Assembly (NCBI GenBank): GCA_947167635.1
Contig: CAMVIT010000047.1
Coordinates: forward strand, 1-21,028
DNA length: 21,028 bases
Reading direction: 5' to 3'
DNA from: F23-D06 sp947167635
Lineage (GTDB): Bacteria; Bacteroidota; Bacteroidia; Bacteroidales; WCHB1-69
Notes under the pieces: generated by a model
The model's input: only the letters and a program-made list of their open reading frames with translations
Databases searched by the model: none
Told to the model about the DNA's origin: nothing
Program-made: the position numbers and the translations under genes
Shown here: piece by piece, positions 14,433 to 21,027 of the stretch
How positions within the stretch are numbered: position 1 is the stretch's first letter
Layout of the letters: the number at the start of each line of letters is the position of its first letter

Positions 14433-15669
14433 CATAGGAGATGAACTCTTGATAGGGCAGGTGGTGAACACCAATGCTGCCTATGTGGGTCGGCAACTTT
14501 CCGCCGCCGGTTTTGAACTGACCGGGGTCGTTACTGTGGGCGACAGTGGTGATGCCATTCGTGCCGCCTTGGAGGAGGCCTTCCGCCATACGGACACCGT
14601 GCTGATGACTGGTGGCCTTGGTCCCACGAAGGACGACATTACCAAGAAGGTGGTGTGCGACCTCTTTCACCGCGAGTTGGTGATGGACGAGGCTGTGCTG
14701 AAACATGTTACCGACATCTTCGCGGCACGCGGCATGGCTTTGACGGAAACCAATCGCGAGCAGGCGCTGGTGCCGTCGGGATGCACGGTGCTGACCAACG
14801 TGTTGGGCACTGCTCCGGGGCTATGGCTCGAAGAGGGGGGCAAGGTGCTCATTGTGCTGCCGGGCGTGCCCTTCGAGATGGAACGTCTCCTCGACGAAGA
14901 GGCGCTTCCCCGCTTGAAAGAGCGCGACACCCGCCATCATGCCATCCTCTACAAAGTGCTGCAATGCACCAATATCACAGAGAGTGGCCTCTCTGATCTG
15001 TTGGAACCTTACGAGCAGCAGCTTCCTGCCGGGTTCAAGTTGGCCTACCTGCCGGTGCCCGGTATCATCCGTCTGCGCCTCACTGCACAGGGCGACGACA
15101 AGGAGCGGCTTGCCGCTCTCATGGATGAACAGTTTGCCAAGCTCAAGGAGGCTGCTGGCAGCTACGCCTTTACCGATGAGGATCTGCCCATGCAGGCGGT
15201 GGTCGGCAAACTTCTGGTGAAGACCGGTCGCAAGGTGGCCACGGCCGAGAGTTGTACGGGTGGCCGCATTGCCAATCTCCTCACCTCCGTGCCGGGCAGC
15301 TCCCGCTACTTTGAGGGGGCGATGGTCTCCTACAGCAACGAAGTGAAACGCGATCTGCTCAACGTGCGCGAGGACAACCTCAAGCGCCGCGGGGCCGTCA
15401 GCGAAGAGGTGGTCAGCGATATGGCTCTCAACGCAATGGGACTCTTTGACGTGGACTATGCTGTCGCCACGTCTGGCATTGCCGGTCCCGACGGCGGCAC
15501 CGAACAGAAGCCCGTGGGCACTGTATGGATTGCCGTGGCCACGCCCACCCGGCTGTCCACCAACCTTTTCCACTTTGGCAGCCGCACGGGACGCGCCCAG
15601 ATTGTGGAACGTGCCGCCCACGCCGCCCTTAACATGTTGCGCATCGAGATTGAAAAGGATCTGAGATAG
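14419..15669 (+). CDS. cinA: CinA family nicotinamide-nucleotide amidohydrolase
   Basis: 416 aa, full length. N-terminal MoCF-like domain (COG1058): INIGDELLIGQVVNTNA (4-20) and MTGGLGPTKDDITKK (63-77). C-terminal PncC deamidase domain (from about 258): AESCTGG (276-282) with the likely catalytic Ser/Lys region, YFEGAMVSYSNEVK, and TSGIAGPDGG (351-360). It recycles nicotinamide mononucleotide to nicotinate mononucleotide in the pyridine nucleotide cycle, and the N-terminal half has ADP-ribose pyrophosphatase activity in some members. The start ATG overlaps the preceding lipoprotein by 14 bases and matches the family N-terminus exactly. xerD begins 6 bases later. Confidence 0.95.
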   Translation: MILINIGDELLIGQVVNTNAAYVGRQLSAAGFELTGVVTVGDSGDAIRAALEEAFRHTDTVLMTGGLGPTKDDITKKVVCDLFHRELVMDEAVLKHVTDIFAARGMALTETNREQALVPSGCTVLTNVLGTAPGLWLEEGGKVLIVLPGVPFEMERLLDEEALPRLKERDTRHHAILYKVLQCTNITESGLSDLLEPYEQQLPAGFKLAYLPVPGIIRLRLTAQGDDKERLAALMDEQFAKLKEAAGSYAFTDEDLPMQAVVGKLLVKTGRKVATAESCTGGRIANLLTSVPGSSRYFEGAMVSYSNEVKRDLLNVREDNLKRRGAVSEEVVSDMALNAMGLFDVDYAVATSGIAGPDGGTEQKPVGTVWIAVATPTRLSTNLFHFGSRTGRAQIVERAAHAALNMLRIEIEKDLR

Positions 15670-15675
15670 CGGTTT

Positions 15676-16563
15676 ATGCCTGAGAATTCCTGTATCGTCC
15701 GTTTCCGGCAATATTTGGTCTATGAAAAGGCCCTGCGCCCTAAAAGCGTGGAGGCCTACATGCATGATGTGCGCCTTTTGCAGGAATTTATGGACGAAAG
15801 ACCCGTGGAGAATGCAACCCTGGAGGATTTGCAGGCATTTGTGAAAAGTCTTTATGAACACGACATGTCCACGCGCTCCCAGGCTCGCATTATCTCCGGC
15901 CTGAAATCTTTCTATGGTTTTTTGCTTTACGATGGCACGCTGAAGGAGGATCCCACGGAGTTGTTGGATGCCCCTAAGATTGGACTGCACTTGCCCGATG
16001 TGCTCACGTTGCCCGAGATAGAGGCTATCCTCAACGGTATCGATCTGAGCACAAACGAAGGGCATCGCAACCGCGCCATGGCGGAGGTTCTTTACGGCTG
16101 CGGCCTGCGCGTCAGCGAGTTGGTGAATTTGCGTCTTTCTAATCTGTTTTTTGAAGAAGGCTTCATCAAAGTGGTGGGCAAGGGCAATAAGGAACGCTAT
16201 GTGCCCGTGGGTGCTATGGCTCAGAAAATGGTGACCCTCTATGTGGAAGGTCGGCGCAAGGAACAGAAAATCAAGAAAGGGGAGGAAGACTATGTTTTTC
16301 TGAACAGGAGGGGCAGCCACTTGACCCGCGAGATGGTCTTTATGCTGGTCAAGCAATGGGCCAAGGATGCAGGCATCGAAAAGCACATCAGCCCGCATAC
16401 TTTCCGCCACTCTTTTGCCACACATCTGGTGGAGGGTGGTGCCGACCTGCGCGCCGTGCAGCAGATGCTCGGCCACGAGAGCATCACCACCACCGAAATC
16501 TATACCCACCTCGACAAGGACTACATCCGTAGCAACATCGCCCAGTTCCACCCGAGATATTAG
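15676..16563 (+). CDS. xerD: Tyrosine recombinase XerD
   Basis: 295 aa, the typical size of XerC/XerD. It resolves chromosome dimers at dif with its partner, in the cytosol at the division site. N-terminal SAM-like DNA-binding domain 1-~95 (FRQYLVYEKALRPKSVEAYMHD). The catalytic domain holds Arg145 (GLRVSELV), Lys169 (VVGKGNKER), His241 and Arg244 (SPHTFRHSFATH), His267 (MLGHESITTT) and nucleophile Tyr276 (EIYTH). All six key residues are present. It is the last gene of the lipoprotein-cinA-xerD unit. Housekeeping XerD rather than an integron or transposon integrase is supported by length, motif spelling and lack of att sites or cargo. Confidence 0.92.
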   Translation: MPENSCIVRFRQYLVYEKALRPKSVEAYMHDVRLLQEFMDERPVENATLEDLQAFVKSLYEHDMSTRSQARIISGLKSFYGFLLYDGTLKEDPTELLDAPKIGLHLPDVLTLPEIEAILNGIDLSTNEGHRNRAMAEVLYGCGLRVSELVNLRLSNLFFEEGFIKVVGKGNKERYVPVGAMAQKMVTLYVEGRRKEQKIKKGEEDYVFLNRRGSHLTREMVFMLVKQWAKDAGIEKHISPHTFRHSFATHLVEGGADLRAVQQMLGHESITTTEIYTHLDKDYIRSNIAQFHPRY

Positions 16564-16570
16564 GGGATTT

Positions 16571-16599
16571 AAGAATTAAGAATGGAGGGGTTAATTCTT
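16571..16599. repeat. AT-rich inverted repeat at the xerD/flippase junction
   Basis: AAGAATTAA (16571-16579) and TTAATTCTT (16591-16599) are perfect complements, followed by TTT on the plus strand. It could act as a weak terminator for xerD. The right arm contains the flippase stop codon. The left arm is part of a short TTAAGAA doublet. Confidence 0.45.
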
Positions 16600-18108
16600 T
16601 TTCAACACTTTTAGTATCAGTCTGTTGACCTCTGGTGATATTTTCCAATAATATACCGCCACGACCCCTATGGCCATCAGGACGCAGGTCTTGAGCACCC
16701 CGTCCAGCAGGGCGGCATAGAGGGCCTTCACCGGGAGCGTCGCAAACACGGGCGTCAGCGTGCGCACCCACAGCAGGTTCAATCCGTACAAGGCCAATAC
16801 CACCACCAGCGACTTGAGTTGCCCCCACGAAAAGATGGAAATGTGGAGTTTCCACTTCACCAGCGACAGCAGACATATAAAATAGATAAGGTAGGATCCG
16901 AAATTGGCAAAGGCCGAGCCGTTCATCCCGTACAAGGGAATCAGCCAGAAGTTCAGCAGAATGGCCGACGATGTTAGCAAAACCGTGAATACCAATGACA
17001 TATAATAATATTTCGAGTAGGCCAACGGACTGGCTCCCGGACTAAGCACGGCATTGGAAAGGCGGGCCAACCCGAGGATGAAGATGACGCTCTTACCGGT
17101 CACATAGTCTTCCCCGTTCTTCAATACCATAAATAATAGATCCACATTGATCCAGATAATCAAGAAGATAAAGAGACTGGAAAGGAACAGGTGCAAGGAC
17201 ACGTTCTTACAAAGCAACTCCGCTTGTTTCCAGTCCTCGTTCTTGACGGCCTCCGAAATCTTCGGGTTGGCGATGGCGTTAAGCGAGCGGTTGGGGACTT
17301 CGATGACTGTGGCAATGTAGTTGGCGATCGCATATACCCCGGTGAAGCCCAATCCCATTTTTGCGCTGACGAAAAACGAGCTGAGCAGCGGTGTGATGTT
17401 GCCGGCAATGGCGGCAAGGACCAAAAAGAATGTGTATAAACAGAAGTCGCGGACCAAAGGCTTGGTGATGAATTTCAGGTCGGGTTTCAGCGAAATCTTC
17501 TGCAGGGTGAACAGATAGATGATGTCAATGAGCGCGGCTATGAAATAGGTGATGCAGAAACCGACCACCAACCCATCCAGGTTGATGTAATGATAGCCAA
17601 AGAGCAGGTAGATGATGAGTAATCCCGCGCGCACGCCTACCTCGCGGACAAATTTGGGCACCACAATGCGCATCAGTACATTGGCATTGGCTTCAAACAC
17701 CGACTGATAGAGCATAAACAACCCTAATGGGATTACAAATCGGAAGTAATTGACAAACAGAGGGGATTTTTCCGAAAACAGGTTTATGATAGGCTGTTTG
17801 AACAACAAAAACACCAATGTAAACACCAAAAACCCCACCAAAGGCACCACTAATGTCCAGAAGAAAAAGCCGTGGTTCTTTCCCTCTTCATCTTTGAAGT
17901 AAGGGAAAAACCGGATTATGGATGAGCTTGTCCCGATCTGGGCAAAACTGGAAAAGAGCACGGCAGCATCTATCAGCACACGCGTCAGCCCTACCTCTTC
18001 CGTCGTCAGATAACTGGTGATGACGAAGAAAGTGGTAACGAACCCGATGGCGACACCCAAATAGTTCACCAGCGTGCCTTTGATACTCTGTCGAATGATA
18101 ACTCCCAT
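16591..18108 (-). CDS. Wzx-like polysaccharide/lipid-linked oligosaccharide flippase
   Basis: 505-aa inner-membrane protein of the MOP (MATE/Wzx) superfamily with about 12-14 hydrophobic segments from residue 13 to 495. The N-terminal block is typical: QSIKGTLVNYLGVAIGFVTTFFV, then EEVGLTRVLIDAA and GTSSSIIRFFPYF. A middle loop carries VPNRSLNAIANPKISEA, as in Bacteroidota oligosaccharide flippases. Likely moves lipid-linked sugar units across the membrane for capsule, O-antigen or glycoprotein synthesis. No glycosyltransferases are adjacent, so the substrate cannot be named. The start gives a leader of about 12 nt from the -7 box at 18133-18126. Convergent with xerD (27 bases). Confidence 0.85.
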   Translation of the reverse strand: MGVIIRQSIKGTLVNYLGVAIGFVTTFFVITSYLTTEEVGLTRVLIDAAVLFSSFAQIGTSSSIIRFFPYFKDEEGKNHGFFFWTLVVPLVGFLVFTLVFLLFKQPIINLFSEKSPLFVNYFRFVIPLGLFMLYQSVFEANANVLMRIVVPKFVREVGVRAGLLIIYLLFGYHYINLDGLVVGFCITYFIAALIDIIYLFTLQKISLKPDLKFITKPLVRDFCLYTFFLVLAAIAGNITPLLSSFFVSAKMGLGFTGVYAIANYIATVIEVPNRSLNAIANPKISEAVKNEDWKQAELLCKNVSLHLFLSSLFIFLIIWINVDLLFMVLKNGEDYVTGKSVIFILGLARLSNAVLSPGASPLAYSKYYYMSLVFTVLLTSSAILLNFWLIPLYGMNGSAFANFGSYLIYFICLLSLVKWKLHISIFSWGQLKSLVVVLALYGLNLLWVRTLTPVFATLPVKALYAALLDGVLKTCVLMAIGVVAVYYWKISPEVNRLILKVLKKN

Positions 18109-18125
18109 GTCGGTTAATCAGCGCG

Positions 18126-18133
18126 CAAAAATA
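18126..18133 (-). promoter_or_regulatory. Flippase promoter -7 box (TATTTTTG)
   Basis: Minus-strand TATTTTTG followed by CGCGC, 17 bases before the flippase start codon, giving a very short leader. Confidence 0.65.
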
Positions 18134-18156
18134 AAAAAAAATTGTAACCTTTTTTC

Positions 18157-18164
18157 TATTTTTG
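18157..18164 (+). promoter_or_regulatory. ECF sigma factor promoter -7 box (TATTTTTG)
   Basis: TATTTTTG followed by CATCC, 29 bases before the sigma factor ATG. It has the housekeeping-type form, so the sigma factor is probably transcribed by the main sigma factor at least in part. Confidence 0.65.
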
Positions 18165-18193
18165 CATCCTACAATTGAACGAGGAGCGATAGA

Positions 18194-18709
18194 ATGAAGA
18201 AAGCTGACTTCTGGGCGAAACAATATCGGGGCCACATCGGCAAGATGGTGGGCGTGTGTTACCGCTATGTCGGCGACTGGCAGGTGGCGGAGGATCTGGC
18301 GCAGGATGCTTTCCTGCACGCCATCGAGAAGTCGGGCACCTACCACGCGTGGGGCAGCTTCGAGGGGTGGCTCAAGAAGATAGCCGTCAACGAGGCGCTG
18401 ATGTACCTGCGCAACCAGCCCGAGACGGTGGAGTTGGACGAGGGGATGGCTGTTGAGGAACCGCTGGCCGACGAACCCCAGGAGGTGAAAGTGGATTTCT
18501 TGCAGGAAGAGTTGTTGGGGGTCATCAGGAAGTTGCCTGTCAAGCAGCGCACGGTCTTCAACCTCTACGCCGTGGAACACTGGTCGCACAAACAGATTGC
18601 CAAGAAACTGGACATCTCTGTTGCCAACTCCAAGGTGCTCCTCTCCCGCGCGAGGGCGGAATTACAAGGGATGCTGGCGGCGATGAGAGTTAAGAAACTA
18701 AGAAATTAA
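18194..18709 (+). CDS. ECF-type RNA polymerase sigma factor
   Basis: 171-aa sigma-70 family group 4 factor. Region 2 (about 10-77): MVGVCYRYVGDWQVAEDLAQDAFLHAIEK, whose DLAQDAF is the core-binding signature, then GSFEGWLKKIAVNEALMYLR for -10 recognition. A variable acidic linker follows (78-108). Region 4 (about 112-160): IRKLPVKQRTVFNLYAVEHWSHKQIAKKLDISVANSKVLLSRAR, a helix-turn-helix for -35 contact. The C-terminal residues KKLRN and the stop lie within an 8-bp tandem repeat. Three lipoproteins and a single-pass membrane protein follow in the same direction, which may be its regulators or targets. No classic zinc-binding anti-sigma factor is adjacent. Confidence 0.93.
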   Translation: MKKADFWAKQYRGHIGKMVGVCYRYVGDWQVAEDLAQDAFLHAIEKSGTYHAWGSFEGWLKKIAVNEALMYLRNQPETVELDEGMAVEEPLADEPQEVKVDFLQEELLGVIRKLPVKQRTVFNLYAVEHWSHKQIAKKLDISVANSKVLLSRARAELQGMLAAMRVKKLRN

Positions 18710-18722
18710 GAAACTAAAAAAC
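18691..18722 (+). repeat. Four tandem 8-bp units across the sigma factor stop codon
   Basis: The units taagaaac, taagaaat, taagaaac and taaaaaac run head to tail. The sigma factor stop TAA is the first codon of the third unit. Gain or loss of one unit upstream would change the last residues of the protein. Confidence 0.8.
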
Positions 18723-18730
18723 TTGAGATT

Positions 18731-19288
18731 ATGACAACATTATTCCTTGAGCAGTCCCGAAGGGACAAGAGCTCGGTAGAGCAATCAACCCCACACAAGC
18801 GCAGCGCAGTGTGTGGCGTGGCCATCCTCGTAATGGCTGTCGCTTTTCTGATGACCGCCTGCACGAAACCCGAAAAGAAAGCGCTCGCCGGTACCTGGCG
18901 ATGGACCGCCACCACGGGAGGAATCGCAGGTGTATGCTACACCCCCGAGAGCGAAGGCTTCGAGGCCGAACTCGTCTTCAAAGGCAGCAGTTTCACCTTC
19001 TATAAAGACGGCGAAAAAGTGACTTCGGGAAACTATCGGATTGATTACGAATCCGATATGGAACCCTATCCCAACATAAAGGGTAATGATGAGGCGTTCT
19101 ACTCCTGGTTCAACCTGAACATTCCTGCGGCACAGTGCAAGAAGATTTCGGAAGCTACTAACGGCAGAGTGGCCCCTTTCTCGAAGAGTTTCGCCGTCAT
19201 CAGCTACGATGACCGATACGATGCGCAAGTACTTTCTATGAACGACCACTGCTATGACGGATTCAGTTATACTTTTGTAAAACGCTAA
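18731..19288 (+). CDS. Lipocalin-like lipoprotein with repeat-derived N-terminal leader
   Basis: 185 aa. The hydrophobic core of the signal (CGVAILVMAVAFLMTAC) ends in lipobox MTAC with Cys44, so 43 residues precede the lipid-modified Cys, about twice the usual number. Residues ~5-29 are encoded by the 75-bp repeat at 18742-18816 and end in basic HKRSAV. The mature part (LAGTWRWTATTGGIAGVC, TPESEGFEAELVFKG, then SFTFYKDGEKVTSGNYRI) resembles the small lipocalin-like lipoproteins of this phylum. Anchored in the inner or outer membrane; function unknown. A start at 18731 is favoured by the ATTATG context shared with the next two genes. Internal ATG 18833 would leave only about 10 residues before Cys and no basic region. 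Confidence 0.72.
   Translation: MTTLFLEQSRRDKSSVEQSTPHKRSAVCGVAILVMAVAFLMTACTKPEKKALAGTWRWTATTGGIAGVCYTPESEGFEAELVFKGSSFTFYKDGEKVTSGNYRIDYESDMEPYPNIKGNDEAFYSWFNLNIPAAQCKKISEATNGRVAPFSKSFAVISYDDRYDAQVLSMNDHCYDGFSYTFVKR
18742..18816 (+). repeat. 75-bp hairpin repeat, copy A
   Basis: Three possible hairpins: GTCCC-GAA-GGGAC (18754-18766), GCTC-GGTA-GAGC (18771-18782), and CCCCACAC (18789-18796) with GTGTGTGG (18809-18816), one mismatch, around AAGCGCAGCGCA. By hand alignment about 59 of 75 bases match copy B without gaps. It lies entirely inside the lipoprotein coding sequence. Confidence 0.8.
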
Positions 19289-19292
19289 CATT

Positions 19293-19901
19293 ATGGCAGC
19301 ATCATTCCTTAAACAGCCTCGAAGAGGCAAGACGCACGAAGGGCAATTAACCCCACACAAGCGCAGCGTAGTGTGGGGTGTATCGCACAAGCGCAGCGCA
19401 GTGATTGTCCTCCTGCTGGCGGCTGTCACACTCGTACTGACGTCCTGCGACCCAGGCTACGACGAGGATATGGTCATCCGTAACGAATCGTCGCACAGCG
19501 TGACCGTCATCCCCGCCCCATACAGCTGGTACGATAGTGGAACGGACTCCACCCATACCTGGACAAACGAAAGTTACACGCTTGTCCCGGGGCAGGAAGT
19601 GGTGATACATCACTCCGGCGGTGTCGGTGCTGCCAGTTTTGAAGAAGGGGTACAGGCGTTTCTCCAATATTACAGTAACAGCGTGACTTTTCGCTTCGAT
19701 GGGGAACTTGGGCCGCAAGTAATGTATTATGCTGGGGACACAACAGGCATCAGTCCCTATAATTTCAGTTCCACCCTCTATCAATATGAGGAGACACGCC
19801 ACTACGGCCGCTGGTTCAACGGTCATCCATCCTATGGGAAACTCACTTTTACCATCACGGACGAGCATTACAATGCTGCCATGGAACAGTTAGAGAGATA
19901 A
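19293..19901 (+). CDS. Lipoprotein of unknown function with repeat-derived N-terminal leader
   Basis: 202 aa. Leader begins MAASFLKQPRRGKTHEGQLT, followed by two HKRS units (PHKRSVVWGV and SHKRSAV). The hydrophobic core IVLLLAAVTLVLTSC ends in lipobox LTSC with Cys52. The mature domain (MVIRNESSHSVTVIP, LVPGQEVVIHHSGGVGAASFEEGV, VTFRFDGE, LTFTITDEHYNAA) resembles a Bacteroidota lipoprotein family without assigned role, with an immunoglobulin- or beta-sandwich-like composition. It starts 4 bases after the previous stop, so the two are likely co-translated. Its first 30 residues align with those of the upstream lipoprotein, but the mature domains do not, so the shared part comes from the repeat and not from gene duplication. 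Confidence 0.72.
   Translation: MAASFLKQPRRGKTHEGQLTPHKRSVVWGVSHKRSAVIVLLLAAVTLVLTSCDPGYDEDMVIRNESSHSVTVIPAPYSWYDSGTDSTHTWTNESYTLVPGQEVVIHHSGGVGAASFEEGVQAFLQYYSNSVTFRFDGELGPQVMYYAGDTTGISPYNFSSTLYQYEETRHYGRWFNGHPSYGKLTFTITDEHYNAAMEQLER
19304..19378 (+). repeat. 75-bp hairpin repeat, copy B
   Basis: GCCTC-GAA-GAGGC (19316-19328) matches the first hairpin of copy A with two compensating base-pair changes. CCCCACAC (19351-19358) and GTGTGGGG (19371-19378) form a perfect 8-bp stem. The middle hairpin of copy A is not preserved. The reading frame through the repeat equals that in copy A. Confidence 0.8.
19385..19403 (+). repeat. Partial third copy of the repeat core
   Basis: The 18-base core CACAAGCGCAGCGCAGTG (19386-19403) is identical to that of copy A and lies 6 bases after copy B, in the same frame, adding a second HKRSAV to the leader. 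Confidence 0.8.
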
Positions 19902-19924
19902 ATGGAAAACAAAAAAAAACAATT

Positions 19925-20398
19925 ATGAAAAAGAACATTTTAAAAAAACATTCGCGTAAGAACCTCCTGCTATCCATTCCGAAATCCGGAAGCCGGATAG
20001 GGTTGGGCACCATTATGATGCTAATTCTGGTCACACTGGTCCTATCCTGTGACAAGCCTGAGTTACACACTTCCGTGACCACTTCCGGAAGTGTCTTGTC
20101 GGCTTGCCAGGCCGAAGACAAATCCGAAACGGATACCCTTACGTACCAGCTCAAGGACGGTGTGCTCCACATCACCCACGAACTGCTGTTGAATTGCGCT
20201 TCATCGGCCGTCATTGTTGATGCTTCTGTATCGGGCAACGTCATTACCGTTAACTACACGGTGGATGATAACGTGTCTGCAAATTGCTTGTGTTCTAAAA
20301 CCCTGGATTACGACCTTCAGAACCTGACCGCTGGCACCTATACCCTTGTCATCAACATAGATGGGTATGAGAGGCTTCAGCAGAGCATCACGATATAA
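19925..20398 (+). CDS. Small lipoprotein with CLC motif and long leader
   Basis: 157 aa. Very basic leader (MKKNILKKHSRKNLLLSIPK, SGSRIG), then core LGTIMMLILVTLVLSC with Cys42 in lipobox VLSC. The mature domain is beta-rich: LTYQLKDGVLHITHELLLNC, VIVDASVSGNVITVNYTV, ANCLCSKTLDYDLQNLTAGTYTLVINID. The CxC followed by a Y-L-L-GTYT stretch resembles a small Bacteroidota secreted domain I know only as hypothetical. The leader holds a perfect hairpin (19984-19998) but not the 75-bp repeat. The start has the ATTATG context. ATG 20015 is a shorter alternative with no basic residue before the core, so less likely. Confidence 0.7.
   Translation: MKKNILKKHSRKNLLLSIPKSGSRIGLGTIMMLILVTLVLSCDKPELHTSVTTSGSVLSACQAEDKSETDTLTYQLKDGVLHITHELLLNCASSAVIVDASVSGNVITVNYTVDDNVSANCLCSKTLDYDLQNLTAGTYTLVINIDGYERLQQSITI
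19984..19998 (+). repeat. Hairpin ATCCGG-AAG-CCGGAT in a lipoprotein leader
   Basis: Perfect 6-bp stem with a 3-base loop, inside codons 20-25 of the third lipoprotein. It occupies the same place relative to the signal core as the repeat in the two upstream genes. Confidence 0.7.
20080..20093. repeat. 14-bp perfect palindrome CACTTCCGGAAGTG
   Basis: Self-complementary over 14 bases inside the third lipoprotein gene. An upstream ACACTTCC (20067-20074) could compete for pairing with GGAAGTGT (20087-20094). It may be chance. Confidence 0.6.
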
Positions 20399-20421
20399 CC
20401 ATACAAGTCTTTTTTCAGAAT

Positions 20422-21027
20422 ATGCAATCAAAGCAAACACAGCAGAATGCGAATATGAAAATAGATCGTCTTTTTGAGCGAGGATTGTCGGATACAGCAC
20501 GCGCACCCCTTTCGCCGATGACGGAGGTGCAAATTGCAAGTGCTGCTGCCAAGTCAAAGGCAGGCGCGGCTATCTGGCTGCTGTCACATGCTAAGGAGAT
20601 ACTGATTGGAGTCGTAGCGTTTTTCATAGGCGTGGGCGCAACCCTGACTGCCACCCGTTTGGCAGCGGATAAGCCAGCACCCCCGCCAGATGCCGAAAAG
20701 GTGGTGGCTACAACCCAGGACACGACTACAGACAACATGCAGATGATTGTTGAAACATCCGTGGAGGAAACAGACTCGGCATCCATTGCCATAGAGACGA
20801 AGCGCGCTCCGTCTCCATCAGCCCCATTCTCTGTAACAAAACCAGCTTCTACCGTCCCAATCACCACTTCCCGCAGCACTCAACCAATGCCAAACATTCA
20901 GCATTCGACATCCCACACATCCGACAAAGAGCCGGTGGTCATCAAGAAGATCATCGTCCGCCGCGATACCGTGCATCTTCGCGAAACGGTCATTGTCAAG
21001 GATACCGTGTATGAGATTGGGAACTGA
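20422..21027 (+). CDS. Single-pass membrane protein, possible anti-sigma-like regulator
   Basis: 201 aa, complete; the stop is two bases from the window end. Residues 1-57 are probably cytoplasmic, with MKIDRLFERGLSD (12-24). A membrane helix spans about 59-78 (KEILIGVVAFFIGVGATLTATR). The periplasmic part is a Pro/Thr/Ser-rich linker (83-168) and a basic/acidic end VVIKKIIVRRDTVHLRE, then TVIVKDTVYEIGN. The layout (short cytoplasmic N-terminus, one helix, extended periplasmic tail) and the LF..L pattern recall membrane anti-sigma proteins of Bacteroidota. It shares a gene cluster with the sigma factor but is separated from it by three genes. This role is inference. An alternative start is ATG 20455. 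Confidence 0.6.
   Translation: MQSKQTQQNANMKIDRLFERGLSDTARAPLSPMTEVQIASAAAKSKAGAAIWLLSHAKEILIGVVAFFIGVGATLTATRLAADKPAPPPDAEKVVATTQDTTTDNMQMIVETSVEETDSASIAIETKRAPSPSAPFSVTKPASTVPITTSRSTQPMPNIQHSTSHTSDKEPVVIKKIIVRRDTVHLRETVIVKDTVYEIGN

Noticed and set aside
14821..16551. 576-codon open frame antisense to cinA and xerD
   Set aside because: Crosses two well-supported genes; composition is antisense-like and no domain is recognised.
15676..16563. XerD as the integrase of a mobile element
   Set aside because: No att-like repeats, cargo genes, tRNA or transposition genes around it; length and motifs fit the housekeeping recombinase.
18742..19403. The HKRS repeats as a CRISPR-like array
   Set aside because: Only two full copies about 560 bp apart plus a fragment, inside coding sequence, with no regular spacers and no cas genes.
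18731..19901. The two lipoproteins as a simple tandem gene duplication
   Set aside because: Only the first ~30 codons align; the mature domains differ completely, so the similarity is confined to the repeat.
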